DNA of 64,000 nucleotides. Source: Eupeodes corollae. Its lineage: Eukaryota; Arthropoda; Insecta; Diptera; Syrphidae. The stretch is from the NCBI RefSeq assembly GCF_945859685.1, contig NC_079147.1, forward strand, positions 17,711,289 through 17,775,288. The letters are read 5' to 3'. Shown here piece by piece: positions 1-9,344 of the stretch. Under the pieces are notes generated by a model. That model worked only from the letters and a program-made list of their open reading frames with translations, did no database searches and had not been told where the DNA came from. Both the position numbers and the translations under genes were made by a program. The stretch's first letter is position 1. Each line of letters opens with the position of its first letter.

Positions 1-469
1 ATGAAAGTTTCATAAAATATTTTTTTTTATAAATTAACACGACCACGCTCTTACTTGACAGACTGTTAGTGGGTGCAGAAACAGCTCTGCAGGAATAACT
101 CAAGTACAACCGTTAATGATCTCTTCTATATTTTAGGTTTATTTGGCAGATTTTTGCTTACTACGTTTACTTTCACCTTTTGAGCTGGACCTTATCCGAA
201 ACTAGCAAGGATAATATAATTTTAAGACTCTGCAGATAGGGCGAATATTCTGCAATCCAAATAAAATTTATAACCACCTTCCGAATTGGACATATCAATT
301 TTACTTTTGGTTCTGTACGAGCTTTTCCGACACTGAATTACACTTTCGTGATGGTTTTTCATAGCCTTAATTTAAAAACACGTCAAGTTGTTGAAATATT
401 ACTTTCAGACAGGATAGATAAGGCTTATAAACGCCGTGTTTGGATTCCCTTAATATTTTTAAAAGAGGC
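1..469. other. No gene recognised (left edge)
   Basis: AT-rich sequence with no OBP, transposase or reverse-transcriptase similarity in any frame that I can recognise. It ends at the SINE that begins near 478. Confidence 0.5.
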
Positions 470-477
470 GTTTCTTA

Positions 478-895
478 AGTAGTAAACGTGGCATGATAGT
501 TAGTGCGTTGGACTTATGAATTTATGAATTTATGAATTTTTGTCTAGCTTTAAGATAGGTTTAAGATTGAATAAATAAAAATGAATTTGAAAAAAAAAAA
601 AAAAAAAAAAAAGTGCGTTGGACTGTCATGCAAGGGGTCTGGGGTTCAATCCCTGCCTGTGCCACCTTAATTTAATTAATTTTCGCGGGTACTGCCTCTT
701 GCGAGGAATTGACAAATCCTTCAAGAGTAATTCTTGTCATGAAAAAGTGCTTTCTCAAACTAGCCGTTCGGATTCGGCCTAAAATTGTATTTCCCTTCCA
801 TTCCTGACAACAGTACTCGCACACAGGAATGGTTGAGAGCTGTAAGTCACTAGGCCCTGGTTCACAACGGACTGTTGTGCCACCCCATTTGATTT
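478..895 (+). mobile_element. tRNA-headed SINE, interrupted by a LINE tail
   Basis: The head resembles a tRNA: a box A-like stretch (ATAGTTAGTGCGTTGG), then GTCATGC, then a box B match GGTTCAATCCC and a 3' strand that pairs with the start (GTGGCA with TGCCAC). The unrelated body runs to GACTGTTGTGCCACC. The same body recurs at 20952-21137, 42078-42255, 44125-44433 and 47580-47800, so this is a dispersed SINE family and not a tRNA gene. A 97-bp LINE fragment plus one 13-bp target duplication sits inside the head (515-624). The 8-mer GTTTCTTA at 470-477 and 896-903 is a possible target-site duplication. The GTC in the anticodon position suggests tRNA-Asp ancestry, which is only inference. Confidence 0.85.
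515..611 (+). mobile_element. Extremely 5'-truncated LINE 3' end with poly(A)
   Basis: About 75 bp matching the 3' end of the LINE at 49642-51658 (GTCTAGCTTTAAGAT...AATAAATAAAAATGAATTTG), followed by a poly(A) run of about 22. It is flanked by perfect 13-bp direct repeats AGTGCGTTGGACT at 502-514 and 612-624, the signature of target-primed reverse transcription. It splits the tRNA-like head of the host SINE. A short TATGAATTT repeat (about three units) marks its 5' junction. Confidence 0.9.
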
Positions 896-1355
896 GTTTC
901 TTACAAACTAAATGTGATCTACAAATGTATAAGGCAAAATTCAGATTCAGGACAACTTACTTCTTTAAGAAATCATTGTGGGGTAAAATTGACTGTATTT
1001 TTCCGATCAGTGTAATTTACATTATTTCATTTGTCAGCGAAAATTGTGCCAATGTAAACTTTACACAGTTTTTGGTAGAGCTTATTCGAAAATGTATACA
1101 GTTTTTTTTTCAAAATATGGTTGGTTTAAGAAAATTACAATGTTTTTCAAAATTTTTTAAAAATGCATTCAGGAATATTGGTTTCAATAATGTTTCAATT
1201 TACACGTCTTGATCACAATATTATTGACATAAGAATTTCTTATTTCTCTAATATTTTTCTAACACAACTTTAAAGGAAAAGTCCAACCCAATAATCACAA
1301 GAACAAATGAATAACTAACTCAAAACTAAGCAAATTGTTTGAAAAAAATATTGAT

Positions 1356-1900
1356 TTATTCATCTGCATCTTTTTTATCTTCTTTATAGAAAGTCGCTAC
1401 TTTAAAGGCCTCCATTATATACCTATTATCCGCAAAACACTTAAAACAGCGATATGCCCAATCAAATGGTGCAATTCCTTCGGTGTTTTTATCACTGGTA
1501 CATTGGGCAAGACTTTGCCGTAATATCACTGCATTGTAGTTTTTGATATTATCCTTGACACTCTCAAAACCCACCATCATTCTATCGATAGAAAACCCCT
1601 CAGAATCGTTCCATAATCCTAAGCGTTGTAAATAACATAATATTATCCGGAAGATTTCTTTTGGTATATATTTGTCATCTTTGTGTTTTTCTCTAAACTC
1701 ATACGATACTTTAAAACGCTCAACACAGTAGTCTTGGATATTGAATTATTCTTCTCGAGATTTCAGCTCCCATTCAGCAGCTGTCTAAAAGGATGAACAA
1801 ATTAAATAAACACCAATTAACTTTAAACAGAAAAAAAGAACTTAAATTTCAATAAACTTACAAGTGCAAATAAAGTTGCTAAAATTATAAAAATTTTCAT
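1356..1900 (-). pseudogene. OBP1: Minus-C odorant-binding protein pseudogene
   Basis: Two-exon OBP gene. Exon 1 (1862-1900) encodes a 13-residue hydrophobic signal start (MKIFIILATLFAL). A 77-bp intron with GTAAGT donor and TTTTAG acceptor follows in phase 0, and exon 2 is 1356-1784. The reading frame is otherwise open to a C-terminus ending KKDADE, but the 13th codon of exon 2 (1746-1748) is TAA where OBP2 has TGG, a two-base difference. This leaves a product of about 25 residues, so I call it a pseudogene unless the stop is an assembly error or is read through. Downstream cysteines match OBP2 (QDYC, ILC, AQC, RCFKC). Its last 217 bp are identical to OBP2, while the N-terminal half differs at about 30 of 217 positions. 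It is the leftmost member of the minus-strand array. Confidence 0.88.
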
Positions 1901-1977
1901 TTTTGATTGTTACTTATTACGTTTTCAATCGTAGAAAGTTTAAAATATAATGTTATTTGTTTTTCTTAAAGTTTATA

Positions 1978-1985
1978 CTTTTATA
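1978..1985 (-). promoter_or_regulatory. TATA box of OBP1
   Basis: TATAAAAG on the minus strand, about 78 bp upstream of the ATG. This would place the start of transcription near 1950 and give a 5' UTR of about 50 bases. The same box lies at the same distance from OBP2. Function is inferred from position and conservation. Confidence 0.6.
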
Positions 1986-2765
1986 GACGAAACCAGATTC
2001 ATTGAATCTGAGATGCTAAAAGCTAAAAGGTTATCGATTATAAACAATTTTTAGCTCAAAGTTAGTTAAGTATTTATTTATTGTTTTTAAAAATGTATCA
2101 GGTGATTTGTGTGTGTATACTATTTTTTCACAATACTGAAAATTAAACCTTGGACCGAGCTAAAAGATTATTATGATAATGAAAATTTTGTAATTTTATT
2201 AATGAACCAAAAAAAAAAAAAAAAACAATAAACAAAAAACATTTCGCATTTGCATTCGATGAGACGACGACTATACAACGTTTAAAGCTTTAAACCGCTC
2301 ATACATAGTATCAGAATCATATTAAGTTCCTTAGCCCCACCTAATCGGCTTTAAAAATTGGGTCTTTCTAAAATTCTTTAAAAATTATTGACAGCAACCC
2401 TATAAACACAATCTAGTTGAGCAACCTATAAGTTTTGAGTGTCCTGGGGAGGCAATAATTAATTGCACCGGTCGGCAAAATTAAAATTTTTTTTATTTAA
2501 CGTAAACTAAACAATATTTGTCTTAGGATTAAGCTGTCCTGAATTCGAATTTTACCTTATAGTTTCCTATTGTATCAGGTTTTTAAAAAAGCCTCTTTAA
2601 AAACGTCAAAAACAAACCAAAATGAAGTTTTTAAGTCTAAGGTGAAACACAACATAGTTTTAAACAATTAGTTTTATGATGGTTTTGATGTGCCTGTGCC
2701 AAATTTCAAGAATTGCCCTAATTTCACTTAGGTAAAGTGCAGTAAAAATAATTATCAACAGTTGG

Positions 2766-2859
2766 CCTTAAAATTTTAAGGCCTTAAAATTTTAAGTAAT
2801 TACTTAAACAACATGAAATAAAGCTGAATTGGTTTAATTTCACTTTCAACAATAATTTT
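2766..2859. repeat. AT-rich GAAATAA-type repeat fragment
   Basis: Contains GAAATAAAGCTGAATTGG and TTTCACTTTCAACA motifs also found at 9170-9225 and, more loosely, in the outer arms of the foldback-like element at 9345-9990. No coding signal is seen. Confidence 0.4.
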
Positions 2860-2978
2860 TGAAAATTGGTCGAAAAATCATCTTTAGTGACGAGGCCCAT
2901 TTTTGGATAAATGGCTGTGCTAAAAAGCGAAATTGCTGTATATGGGACGACATCAACCCACGCGACATTCACTAGGTG
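2860..2978 (+). mobile_element. Mariner-like transposase fragment
   Basis: Translates as IIFSDEAHFWINGC followed by KKRNCCIWDD, the region around the first catalytic Asp of DD41D-type transposases (compare ILFSDEAHFWLNGYVNKQNC in the intact copy at 35166-36469). It stops where the microsatellite tail of the RTE copy begins at 2981, so the LINE probably inserted into an old mariner relic. The same relic type at 11144-12440 has the matching CCAGGTGATAATGC segment. Confidence 0.75.
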
Positions 2979-2980
2979 AT

Positions 2981-4600
2981 AATACTTACTTACTTACTTA
3001 AGATGGCGCTACAGTTCGGGGCGGACCTGGGCCTCAACCAACATGCGTCTCCAGCCAGCTCGATCCCTAGCTAGCTGTCTCCAGTTTCGCACGCCAATTT
3101 TGTTGAGGTCTTCTCCCACCTGGGTACGCCACCGGAGTCGCGGTCTTCCTCTACTGCGCCGTCCCTCCCGATTGGATTTGAAGACCTTCCGGGCTGGAGA
3201 GTTGATGTCCATCCGCTCTACATAACCTAGCCATCTAAGCCCTTGGACTTTAATTCTGCTAACTAGGTCAGTGTCGCTGTACAGTTCGTCGTTATATCTT
3301 CTCCTCCATTCTCCATCTATGGATACGGGACCAAAAATCACCCGAAGAATTTTTCTCTCGAAGCATCCTAAGACGCTCTGATCTTTCTTTGACAGGGCCC
3401 AGGCCTCAGCGCCATAAATGAGAACCGGGATGATGACTGTCTTATAGATGGTGATTTTAGATGCTCGAGAGAGGACTTTACTTCTCAATTGCCTTCTAAG
3501 TCCAAAGAAGCAGCGATTTGCAAGAGTTATTCTTCGTTTGATTTCAGCGCTGGTGTCGTTGTCTGTGTTTATAGCGTGGCCTAGGTAGACAAAGTCCTTA
3601 GCTACCTAAAAGTTATAGCTGTTAATGGTGACGTTTTGTCCAAGACGTCGTTGTTAAATGTAATTTTTTGATGACATGACAGCATATACTTGGTCTTGCC
3701 CTCATTGACCACTGAACCCATCTTCTTCGCTTCCATCGCGATGCTCAAAAACGCTCCACTGAAATCGCGCTTTGATCTTCCAACTATGTCAATATCATCT
3801 GTGTTTTGTGCCTCTAGTGTTGACGGTTGGGCTTTGAACAATTCTTTCCAGAACGATATTGAAGAAGTCACATGACAGTGCATCGCCTTGTCTAAAACCT
3901 TTTTATAACATCAAATGCACGTTTTCCGATCTTGATAGAGCAGTTTGCATTCTCCATCGTCATTCTGCACAAAAGAATAAGTTTGACAGGGATGCCAAAA
4001 CTAGACATTGCTCGGTAGAACTCTTCTCTATAGATGCTGTCATACGCGGCTTTAAAATCGATAAAGAGATGGTGTTTATCGATTTGAAGCTCCTGGGTTT
4101 TTCCAATATCTGACGTAGTGTGAATATTTAGTCGATAGTGGACTTTCCTGGTCTGAAGCCACACTGATAAGCACCTATCAGGTTGTTGACGAACGGCTTC
4201 AGACGTTCACATAATACGGCAGAGAGGATCTTATATGCAATGTTAAGGAGACTGATGCCTCTGTAGTTGGAGCAATTTAGAGGGTCTCCTTTTTTATGTA
4301 TCGGGCAAACTATGCTGAGGTTCTACTCATCGGGTATGCTTTCTTCCGACCATATTTTACAGGCTGCTACCTTTGGGAGGTTTTTTTAATCTTTTGGTAC
4401 AATTTACGAACCTCGTTCCTTCTCTCTTTTTTCCCATTAAAGAAGCCGGTGATCCTCTCTCCTCTTCTGCTCGTAGAGCTCGCGAGTAGCTCTGGTCCTT
4501 TTGTGCAGCGCCGTTTTGTATGCCTGTTGTTTCGCTGCGTGCGCTTGCCGGCATTCGTCGCCTTATTGCACTTTAAATAAAGAGAAATAAGACCAATTTT
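2981..4600 (-). mobile_element. RTE-like LINE copy A, defective
   Basis: Read on the minus strand, it holds the linker rich in Arg/Lys/Glu (ELYEQK-type), reverse transcriptase pieces (LFIDFKAAYDSIYREE, SSFGIPVKLI), and the C-terminal region (KTVIIPVLIYGAEAW, RRYNDELYSDTDLVSRIKVQ, GRPRLRWRTQVGEDL). It ends with a (TAAG)n tail at 2981-3000, the simple-repeat 3' end typical of RTE elements. Several frame breaks and internal losses separate the parts, and the endonuclease is missing (5' truncated). The closest copies in the window are 16673-18824 and 57840-60885. No intact ORF remains. Confidence 0.88.
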
Positions 4601-4682
4601 CAGCAGTTGGTCAAATTGCACTTTGACAAAGTGAAATAAATCCAAATTATTTTTAGAAATTAGACCAATTTATTTTTACGGT
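4562..4682. repeat. Fragment of the GAAATAAG repeat (foldback-like outer arm)
   Basis: Carries AATAAGACCAATTTTCAGCA, GTTGGTCA and GCACTTTGACAAA, closely matching 9385-9495, the left outer arm of the foldback-like element. It abuts the 5' end of RTE copy A. Confidence 0.6.
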
Positions 4683-4687
4683 GAGGT

Positions 4688-4888
4688 ATGCATCGGGAGA
4701 TTTGGGGTAAGTTGTTCTGTCGTATTGTGGAGTACAGGGTTTGGTTCTTTAACCGTACAACGAGAATGTACAATACTTTACCATGCTATGTCTTGCCCTA
4801 TCATTTCAATGTTCAAGAATTAAAACCAATGCCCACTGACGCCTCCTCTCCAACCCCTTCCTTTCTTCCTCATACTAATTGTCTTTGA
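4688..4888 (+). mobile_element. CR1/Jockey-like LINE 3' end remnant
   Basis: Encodes FCRIVEYRVWFFNRTTRMYN followed by LPCYVLPYHFNVQELK, the extreme C-terminal region of the LINE at 28740-30600 (compare FFSRTMRMWNALPHSVFPSY). Only the last part of the ORF is present. A longer copy with the same tail and flank is at 12850-13250, because both lie at the start of segmental duplication B. Confidence 0.75.
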
Positions 4889-5820
4889 TTATTATTAAAG
4901 GTTTTAATTAGGCATCTTATGAAGGTCACATAAAATTGACAGTTAAGGTCGAAGTGAAATGTAATCTAGTAGTTAGTTCTCCTCTCAATTATAATATTGA
5001 GGTTATCATGTTGAGAGGATATTGGGCTTAGAAGTCAGTGTTTTCTTTACGATTTCAGTTTGATTGGCTGTAAATTTCGATCTTCTTTGATTGCATTTGA
5101 TTGCGTATCTTTATATAGTTCAAATTAAATTAGTCTGAAATTAAAAAATATCAAATGAAATGCAGAACAAAAACTTGACGTTTATGTGTGGTTCACATCG
5201 GCCCTTAAAATTTAATCACCCTATACAACAAAAAAGTGTTACACCTTTCGTACTTGATTCTTCTCAACAATTATGAAAGGAGTTCTTCCACTCACCAGGG
5301 CTAATAACTGAAGAAGACTTTTATTATATAGCCAAAATTTAATGTATGCACGTTCAAAAACATAGTAGAACTGATATTCCTAAGTCCAACATGTAATTAA
5401 ATGTATTTGAAGGCAAGCGAAAAATTTAAAAATTTTCCAACTTTTAAGATTAAATCTTCCACAATGTACAATGGTTTAATTATTGACGCACAAACTACTC
5501 AAAACTGCTGAAATAAATCTAATTGCCCAAAATAACTTTAACTGTTTTAGCCTTAAGACTTTAGTTCTTGTCGCTAAAAGTAATAAACATCAAAATCCTT
5601 AAGGAAGAATCCTATATTAAATTAAACATTCTATGCTCAAGGAAGACAACTTCAGTGATGCATTCAAAATTACACCCTCATAGTGGATGGACTTCAAAAT
5701 TAAAATAAAACAAACCGTCAGTCCTTACGTAAAACCTTAAAAATTCCTTGCACTATAACATCATTTTAACTTTATTTTATCAAACACTTCAAGAAATAAA
5801 AAACATCAAATATTGAAGTA
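4715..5820. repeat. Segmental duplication B, copy 1
   Basis: Aligns with 13071-14335 over about 1.1 kb that is mostly non-coding. Shared landmarks are CTTTGATTATTATTAAAG, GAAATGCAGAACAAAAACTT, AAAAAGTGTTACACCTTTCG and TTCAAAACATGGTGGAACTG (one or two mismatches here). Both copies lie on the 3' side of an OBP gene (OBP2 and OBP3), which marks the tandem duplication unit. This copy has a mariner-end insertion at 5190-5226 and is cut at 5820 by a DD41D transposon. Confidence 0.8.
5190..5226. mobile_element. Solo mariner-type terminal fragment
   Basis: CACATCGGCCCTTAAAAT followed by TTAATCACCCT matches the 3' end of the relic at 20298-20324 (ACATCGGCCCTTAAAATATA, then ACCACCCT). The paralogous site near 13536 lacks it and reads straight from TATATG to TTACAAC. 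It is therefore a short insertion or excision remnant. Confidence 0.65.
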
Positions 5821-7111
5821 AAGGGTGATTTTTTTGAGGTTAGGATTTTCATGCATTAGTATTTGACAGATCACGCGGGATTTCAGACATGGTGTCAAAG
5901 AGAAAGATGCTCAGTATGCTTTGACATTTCATCATGAATAGACTTACTAACGAGCAACGCTTGCAAATCATTGAATTTTATTACCAAAATCAGTGTTCGG
6001 TTCGAAATGTGTTTCGCGCTTTACGTCCGATTTATGGTCTACATAATAGACCAAGTGAGCAAACAATTAATGCGATTGTGACCAAGTTTCGCACTCAGTT
6101 TACTTTATTGGACATTAAACCAACCACACGAATGCGTACAGTGCGTACAGAAGAGAATATTGCGTCTGTTTCTAAGAGTGTTGCTGAAGACCGTGAAATG
6201 TCGATTCGTCGCCGTTCGCAGCAATTAGGTTTGTGTTATTCGACCACATGGAAGATTTTACGCAAAGATCTTATTGTAAAACCGTATAAAATACAGCTCG
6301 TGCAAGAACTGAAGCCGAACGATCTGCCACAACGTCGAATTTTCAGTGAATGGGCCCTAGAAAAGTTGGCAGAAAATCCGCTTTTTTATCGACAAATTTT
6401 GTTCAGCGATGAGGCTTATTTCTGGTTGAATGGCTACGTAAATAAGCAAAATTGCCGCATTTGGAGTGAAGAGCAACCAGAAGCCGTTCAAGAACTGCCC
6501 ATGCATCCCGAAAAATGCACTGTTTGGTGTGGTTTGTACGCTGGTGGAATCATTGGACAGTATTTTTTCAAAGATGCTGTTGGACGCAAGGTTACGGTGA
6601 TCGTTCAATGCTAACAAACTTTTTGTTGCCAAAAATGGAAGAACTGAACTTGGTTGACATGTGGTTTCAACAAGATGGCGCTACATGCCACACAGCTCGC
6701 GATTCTATGGCCATTTTGAGAGAAAACTTCGGAGAACAATTCATCTCAAGGAATGGACCGGTAAGTTGGCCACCAAGATCATGCGATTTGACGCCTTTAG
6801 ACTATTTTTTGTGGGGCTACGTCAAGTCTAAAGTCTACACAAATAAGCCAGCAACTATTCCAGCTTTGGAAGACAACATTTCCGAAGAAATTCGGGCTAT
6901 TCCGGCCGAAATGCTCGAAAAAGTTACCCAAAATTGGACTTTCCGAATGGACCACATAAGACGCAGCCGCGGTCAACATTTAAATAAATTATCTTCAAAA
7001 AGTAAATGTCATGCACCAATCTAACGTTTCAAATAAAGAATCGATGAGATTTTGCAAATTTTATGCGTTTTTTTTTAAAAAAAGTTCTCAAGCTCTTAAA
7101 AAATCACCGTT
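5821..7111 (+). mobile_element. DD41D Tc1/mariner transposon, copy 1 (non-autonomous)
   Basis: The ends are AAGGGTGATTTTTT and, inverted, AACGGTGATTTTTT, flanked by TA on both sides (5819-5820 and 7112-7113), the standard target duplication of this superfamily. Length is 1291 bp against 1304 bp for the intact copy at 35166-36469. The 13-bp difference corresponds to a deletion near 6597. The spacing of the catalytic residues is DD41D, as reported for the rosa and Visitor groups; family naming is inference. It interrupts duplication B on the 3' side of OBP2. Confidence 0.93.
5934..7010 (+). pseudogene. DD41D transposase, frameshifted
   Basis: Starts MNRLTNEQRLQIIEFYYQNQ at the same ATG as the intact copy and carries the paired helix-turn-helix region and the first catalytic Asp (LFSDEAYFWLNG). 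A 13-bp deletion near 6597 removes the codons for NGDRY and shifts the frame, so the first ORF stops at 6614. The rest continues in another frame through WFQQDGATCH and LTPLDYFLWG. A second 1-bp deletion near 6989 replaces the normal end (NEIIFKK) by an aberrant tail. It is otherwise nearly identical to the protein encoded at 35271-36356, so both insertions are young. Confidence 0.92.
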
Positions 7112-7113
7112 TA

Positions 7114-7307
7114 GATTCATTTCAGTCTAACATACATCTTAAAGATACGCTAAACCATTTGTGCTAAAACCAATTCCAACAGAAAAAGCCAAAATGGTTT
7201 TAAAGTAATTCTTTATTTTTTTAACGAGCCTGAAATCATAAAAAGGCTATCGCACTCATTTTTGAAACATATTGAAACGTTGTAAAAATGATTTTTTTAA
7301 AAAACTG
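7114..7307. other. Short intergenic stretch, nothing recognised
   Basis: AT-rich DNA between the DD41D transposon and segmental duplication A copy 2. No coding or repeat signal is seen. Confidence 0.4.
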
Positions 7308-7756
7308 AATGTTATCTACAAATGTACCTATAAGGCAAGATTTAGATTCATGACAACTTACTTCTTTAAAAAATCATTGTGGGGTAAAATTGGCTGTATT
7401 TTTCTGATAAGTGTAATTTACATTATTTCATTTGTCAGCGAAAATTGTGCCAATGTAACCTTTACACATTTTTTGGTAGAGTTTACTCGAAAATGTACAC
7501 AGTTTTTTTTTCAAAATATGGTTGGTTTAAGAAAATTACAATGTTTTTCAAAATTTGTTAAAAATGTATACAGGATTATTGTTTTCAATAATGTTTCAAT
7601 TTATACGACTTGATCACAATATTATTGACATAAAAATTTCTTATTTCTTTAATATTTTCCTAACACAACTTTAAAGTAAAAGTAAAACCCAATTATTACG
7701 AGAACAAATGAATAACTAACTCAAAACTAAGAAAATTGTTTGAAAGAAAATTTGAT

Positions 7757-8301
7757 TTATTCATCTGCATCTTTTTTATCTTCTTTATAGAAAGTCGCTA
7801 CTTTAAAGGCCTCCATTATATACCTATTATCCGCAAAACACTTAAAACAGCGATATGCCCAATCAAATGGTGCAATTCCTTCGGTGTTTTTATCACTGGT
7901 ACATTGGGCAAGACTTTGCCGTAATATCACTGCATTGTAGTTTTTGATATTATCCTTGACACTCTCAAGACCCACCATCAGTTTATCGATCGAAAATCCT
8001 TCGGAATCATTCCATAATTCTAAGCCACGCAAATAACACAATATTGTTCGGAAGATTTCTTTTGGTACATATTTGTCGTCTTTGTGTTTTTCTCTAAACT
8101 CAGGCGATACTTTAAAACGCTCATCGCAGTAATCTTGGATATTGAACCACTCTTCTCGAGATTTTAGCTCATATTTAGCAGCTGTCTAAAAGGATGAACA
8201 AATTAAATAAACACCAATTAACTTTAAACAGAAAAAAAGAACTTAAATTTTAAAAAACTTACAAGTGCAACTAAAGTTACTAAAATTATAAAAAATTTCA
8301 T
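7757..8301 (-). CDS. OBP2: Minus-C odorant-binding protein
   Basis: Intact 155-residue secreted OBP (PBP/GOBP fold). Exon 1 is 8263-8301 (MKFFIILVTLVAL), the intron is 8186-8262 (GTAAGT...TTTTAG, 77 bp, phase 0), and exon 2 is 7757-8185. Cysteines are at residues 33, 63, 108 and 129, matching C1, C3, C4 and C6 of the family; C2 and C5 are absent, which defines the Minus-C class. An extra Cys126 sits three residues before C6 (RCFKC). The family binds small hydrophobic ligands in extracellular fluid; the ligand here is unknown. AATAAA overlaps the stop codon (GAATAAATC), so the 3' UTR may be very short. It is the sister copy of OBP1, and its start was chosen by the signal peptide and the shared exon structure. 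Confidence 0.93.
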
Positions 8302-8378
8302 TTTTGATTGTTACTTATTACGTTTTCAATCTTAGAAAGTTTAAAATATAATGTTATTTGTTTTTCTTAAAGTTTATA

Positions 8379-8386
8379 CTTTTATA
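8379..8386 (-). promoter_or_regulatory. TATA box of OBP2
   Basis: TATAAAAG on the minus strand, about 78 bp upstream of the ATG, in a block nearly identical to the OBP1 promoter. It is supported by position and by conservation between the two duplicates. Confidence 0.6.
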
Positions 8387-9150
8387 GACGAAACCAGATT
8401 CATTGAATCTGAGATGCTAAATGCTAAAAGGTTATCGATTATAAACAATTTTTAGCTCAAAGTTAGGTAAGTATTTATTTATTGTTTTTAAAAATTTATC
8501 AGGTGATTTGTGTGTGTACTATTTTTTTAAATTACTGAAAATTAAACTTTAGAACGAGCTAATAGATTATTATGATAATGAAGATGTTATTAACGAAACA
8601 AAAATATAAAAACAATAAACAAAAAACATTTCGCATTTGCATTCGATGAGACGACGACTAAAACGTATAAAGCTTTAAACCGCTCATACATAGTATCAGA
8701 CTCATATTAAGTTCCTTAGCCCTACCTTATCGGCGTTATTACTTGGGTCTTTCTAAAATTCCTTGAAAATTCCTAATTGCAACCATATAAAAATCATCAA
8801 GTTGAGCAACCTATAAGTTTTGAGTGTCCTGGTGAGACAATAATTAATTGCACCCATCGGCAAAATTTGTCTGTTCCTTAAAGTTGTTCTTAGGATTAAA
8901 CTGCCTTGAATTCGAATTTTACCTTATAATTTTCTATTGCCTCAGGTTTTTAAATATGACTCTTTAAAAATGTCAAAGACAAACCAAAACAATGTTTTTA
9001 AGTCAAAGGTGGACACAACATAGTTTTAAACAATTAGTTTTATGATGGTTTTGCTGTGCTTGAAATAAACCCAGGTGCAATAAAGCCAAATTTCAAGAAT
9101 TGCCATAATTTTACTTAGGTAAAGTGTAGTTAAAACAATTTTCAACAGTT

Positions 9151-9344
9151 GGTGTTGTTGTTAATACGCTTAAACAATGTGAAATAAATCTAAATTGGTT
9201 TAATTTCACTTTCAACAGTATATGGTTTCCAAATACAAATAAACTATGCATAGACTCAACCTCGTATATACCCGAAATCCTATAGTGAGTCCAAGTGGGG
9301 TGTTGCAAACCTCATACCTCACCATAAAAATGAGTTTTTCAACT
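9151..9344. other. Intergenic repeat-like sequence
   Basis: Contains GTGAAATAAATCTAAATTGG and TTTCACTTTCAACAG, related to 2810-2850. Nothing coding is seen. Confidence 0.35.

Larger units (their letters stand above)
915..2765. repeat. Segmental duplication A, copy 1 (carries OBP1)
   Basis: Matches 7308-9150 across the OBP gene, its intron, its promoter and both flanks. Shared landmarks are the 3' flank with CATTGTGGGGTAAAATTG, the TATAAAAG promoter region, the ATTCGATGAGACGACGAC stretch, and the end ATTTCAAGAATTGCC. Divergence is uneven: it is zero over 1351-1567 and high over 1568-1784. Confidence 0.85.
7308..9150. repeat. Segmental duplication A, copy 2 (carries OBP2)
   Basis: Counterpart of 915-2765 in the same orientation. 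The homology spans the OBP gene, about 600 bp on its 3' side and about 850 bp on its promoter side. Small indels occur in the flanks, for example TGAAATAAACCCAGGTGCAA near 9060 is absent from copy 1. Confidence 0.85.

Noticed and set aside
485..700. tRNA gene at the SINE head
   Set aside because: Split by an insertion, lacks a fully paired clover-leaf, and recurs with a common downstream body, so it is a SINE. The same holds near 42085 and 44370.
1335..1523. Plus-strand ORF of 62 codons, repeated at 7736-7924
   Set aside because: Exact antisense of the identical OBP1/OBP2 exon 2 block. The identity comes from gene conversion, not from an extra gene.
3043..3225. Plus-strand ORF and similar ones at 60626-60922 and 18581-18835
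   Set aside because: Antisense of the RTE C-terminal coding region.
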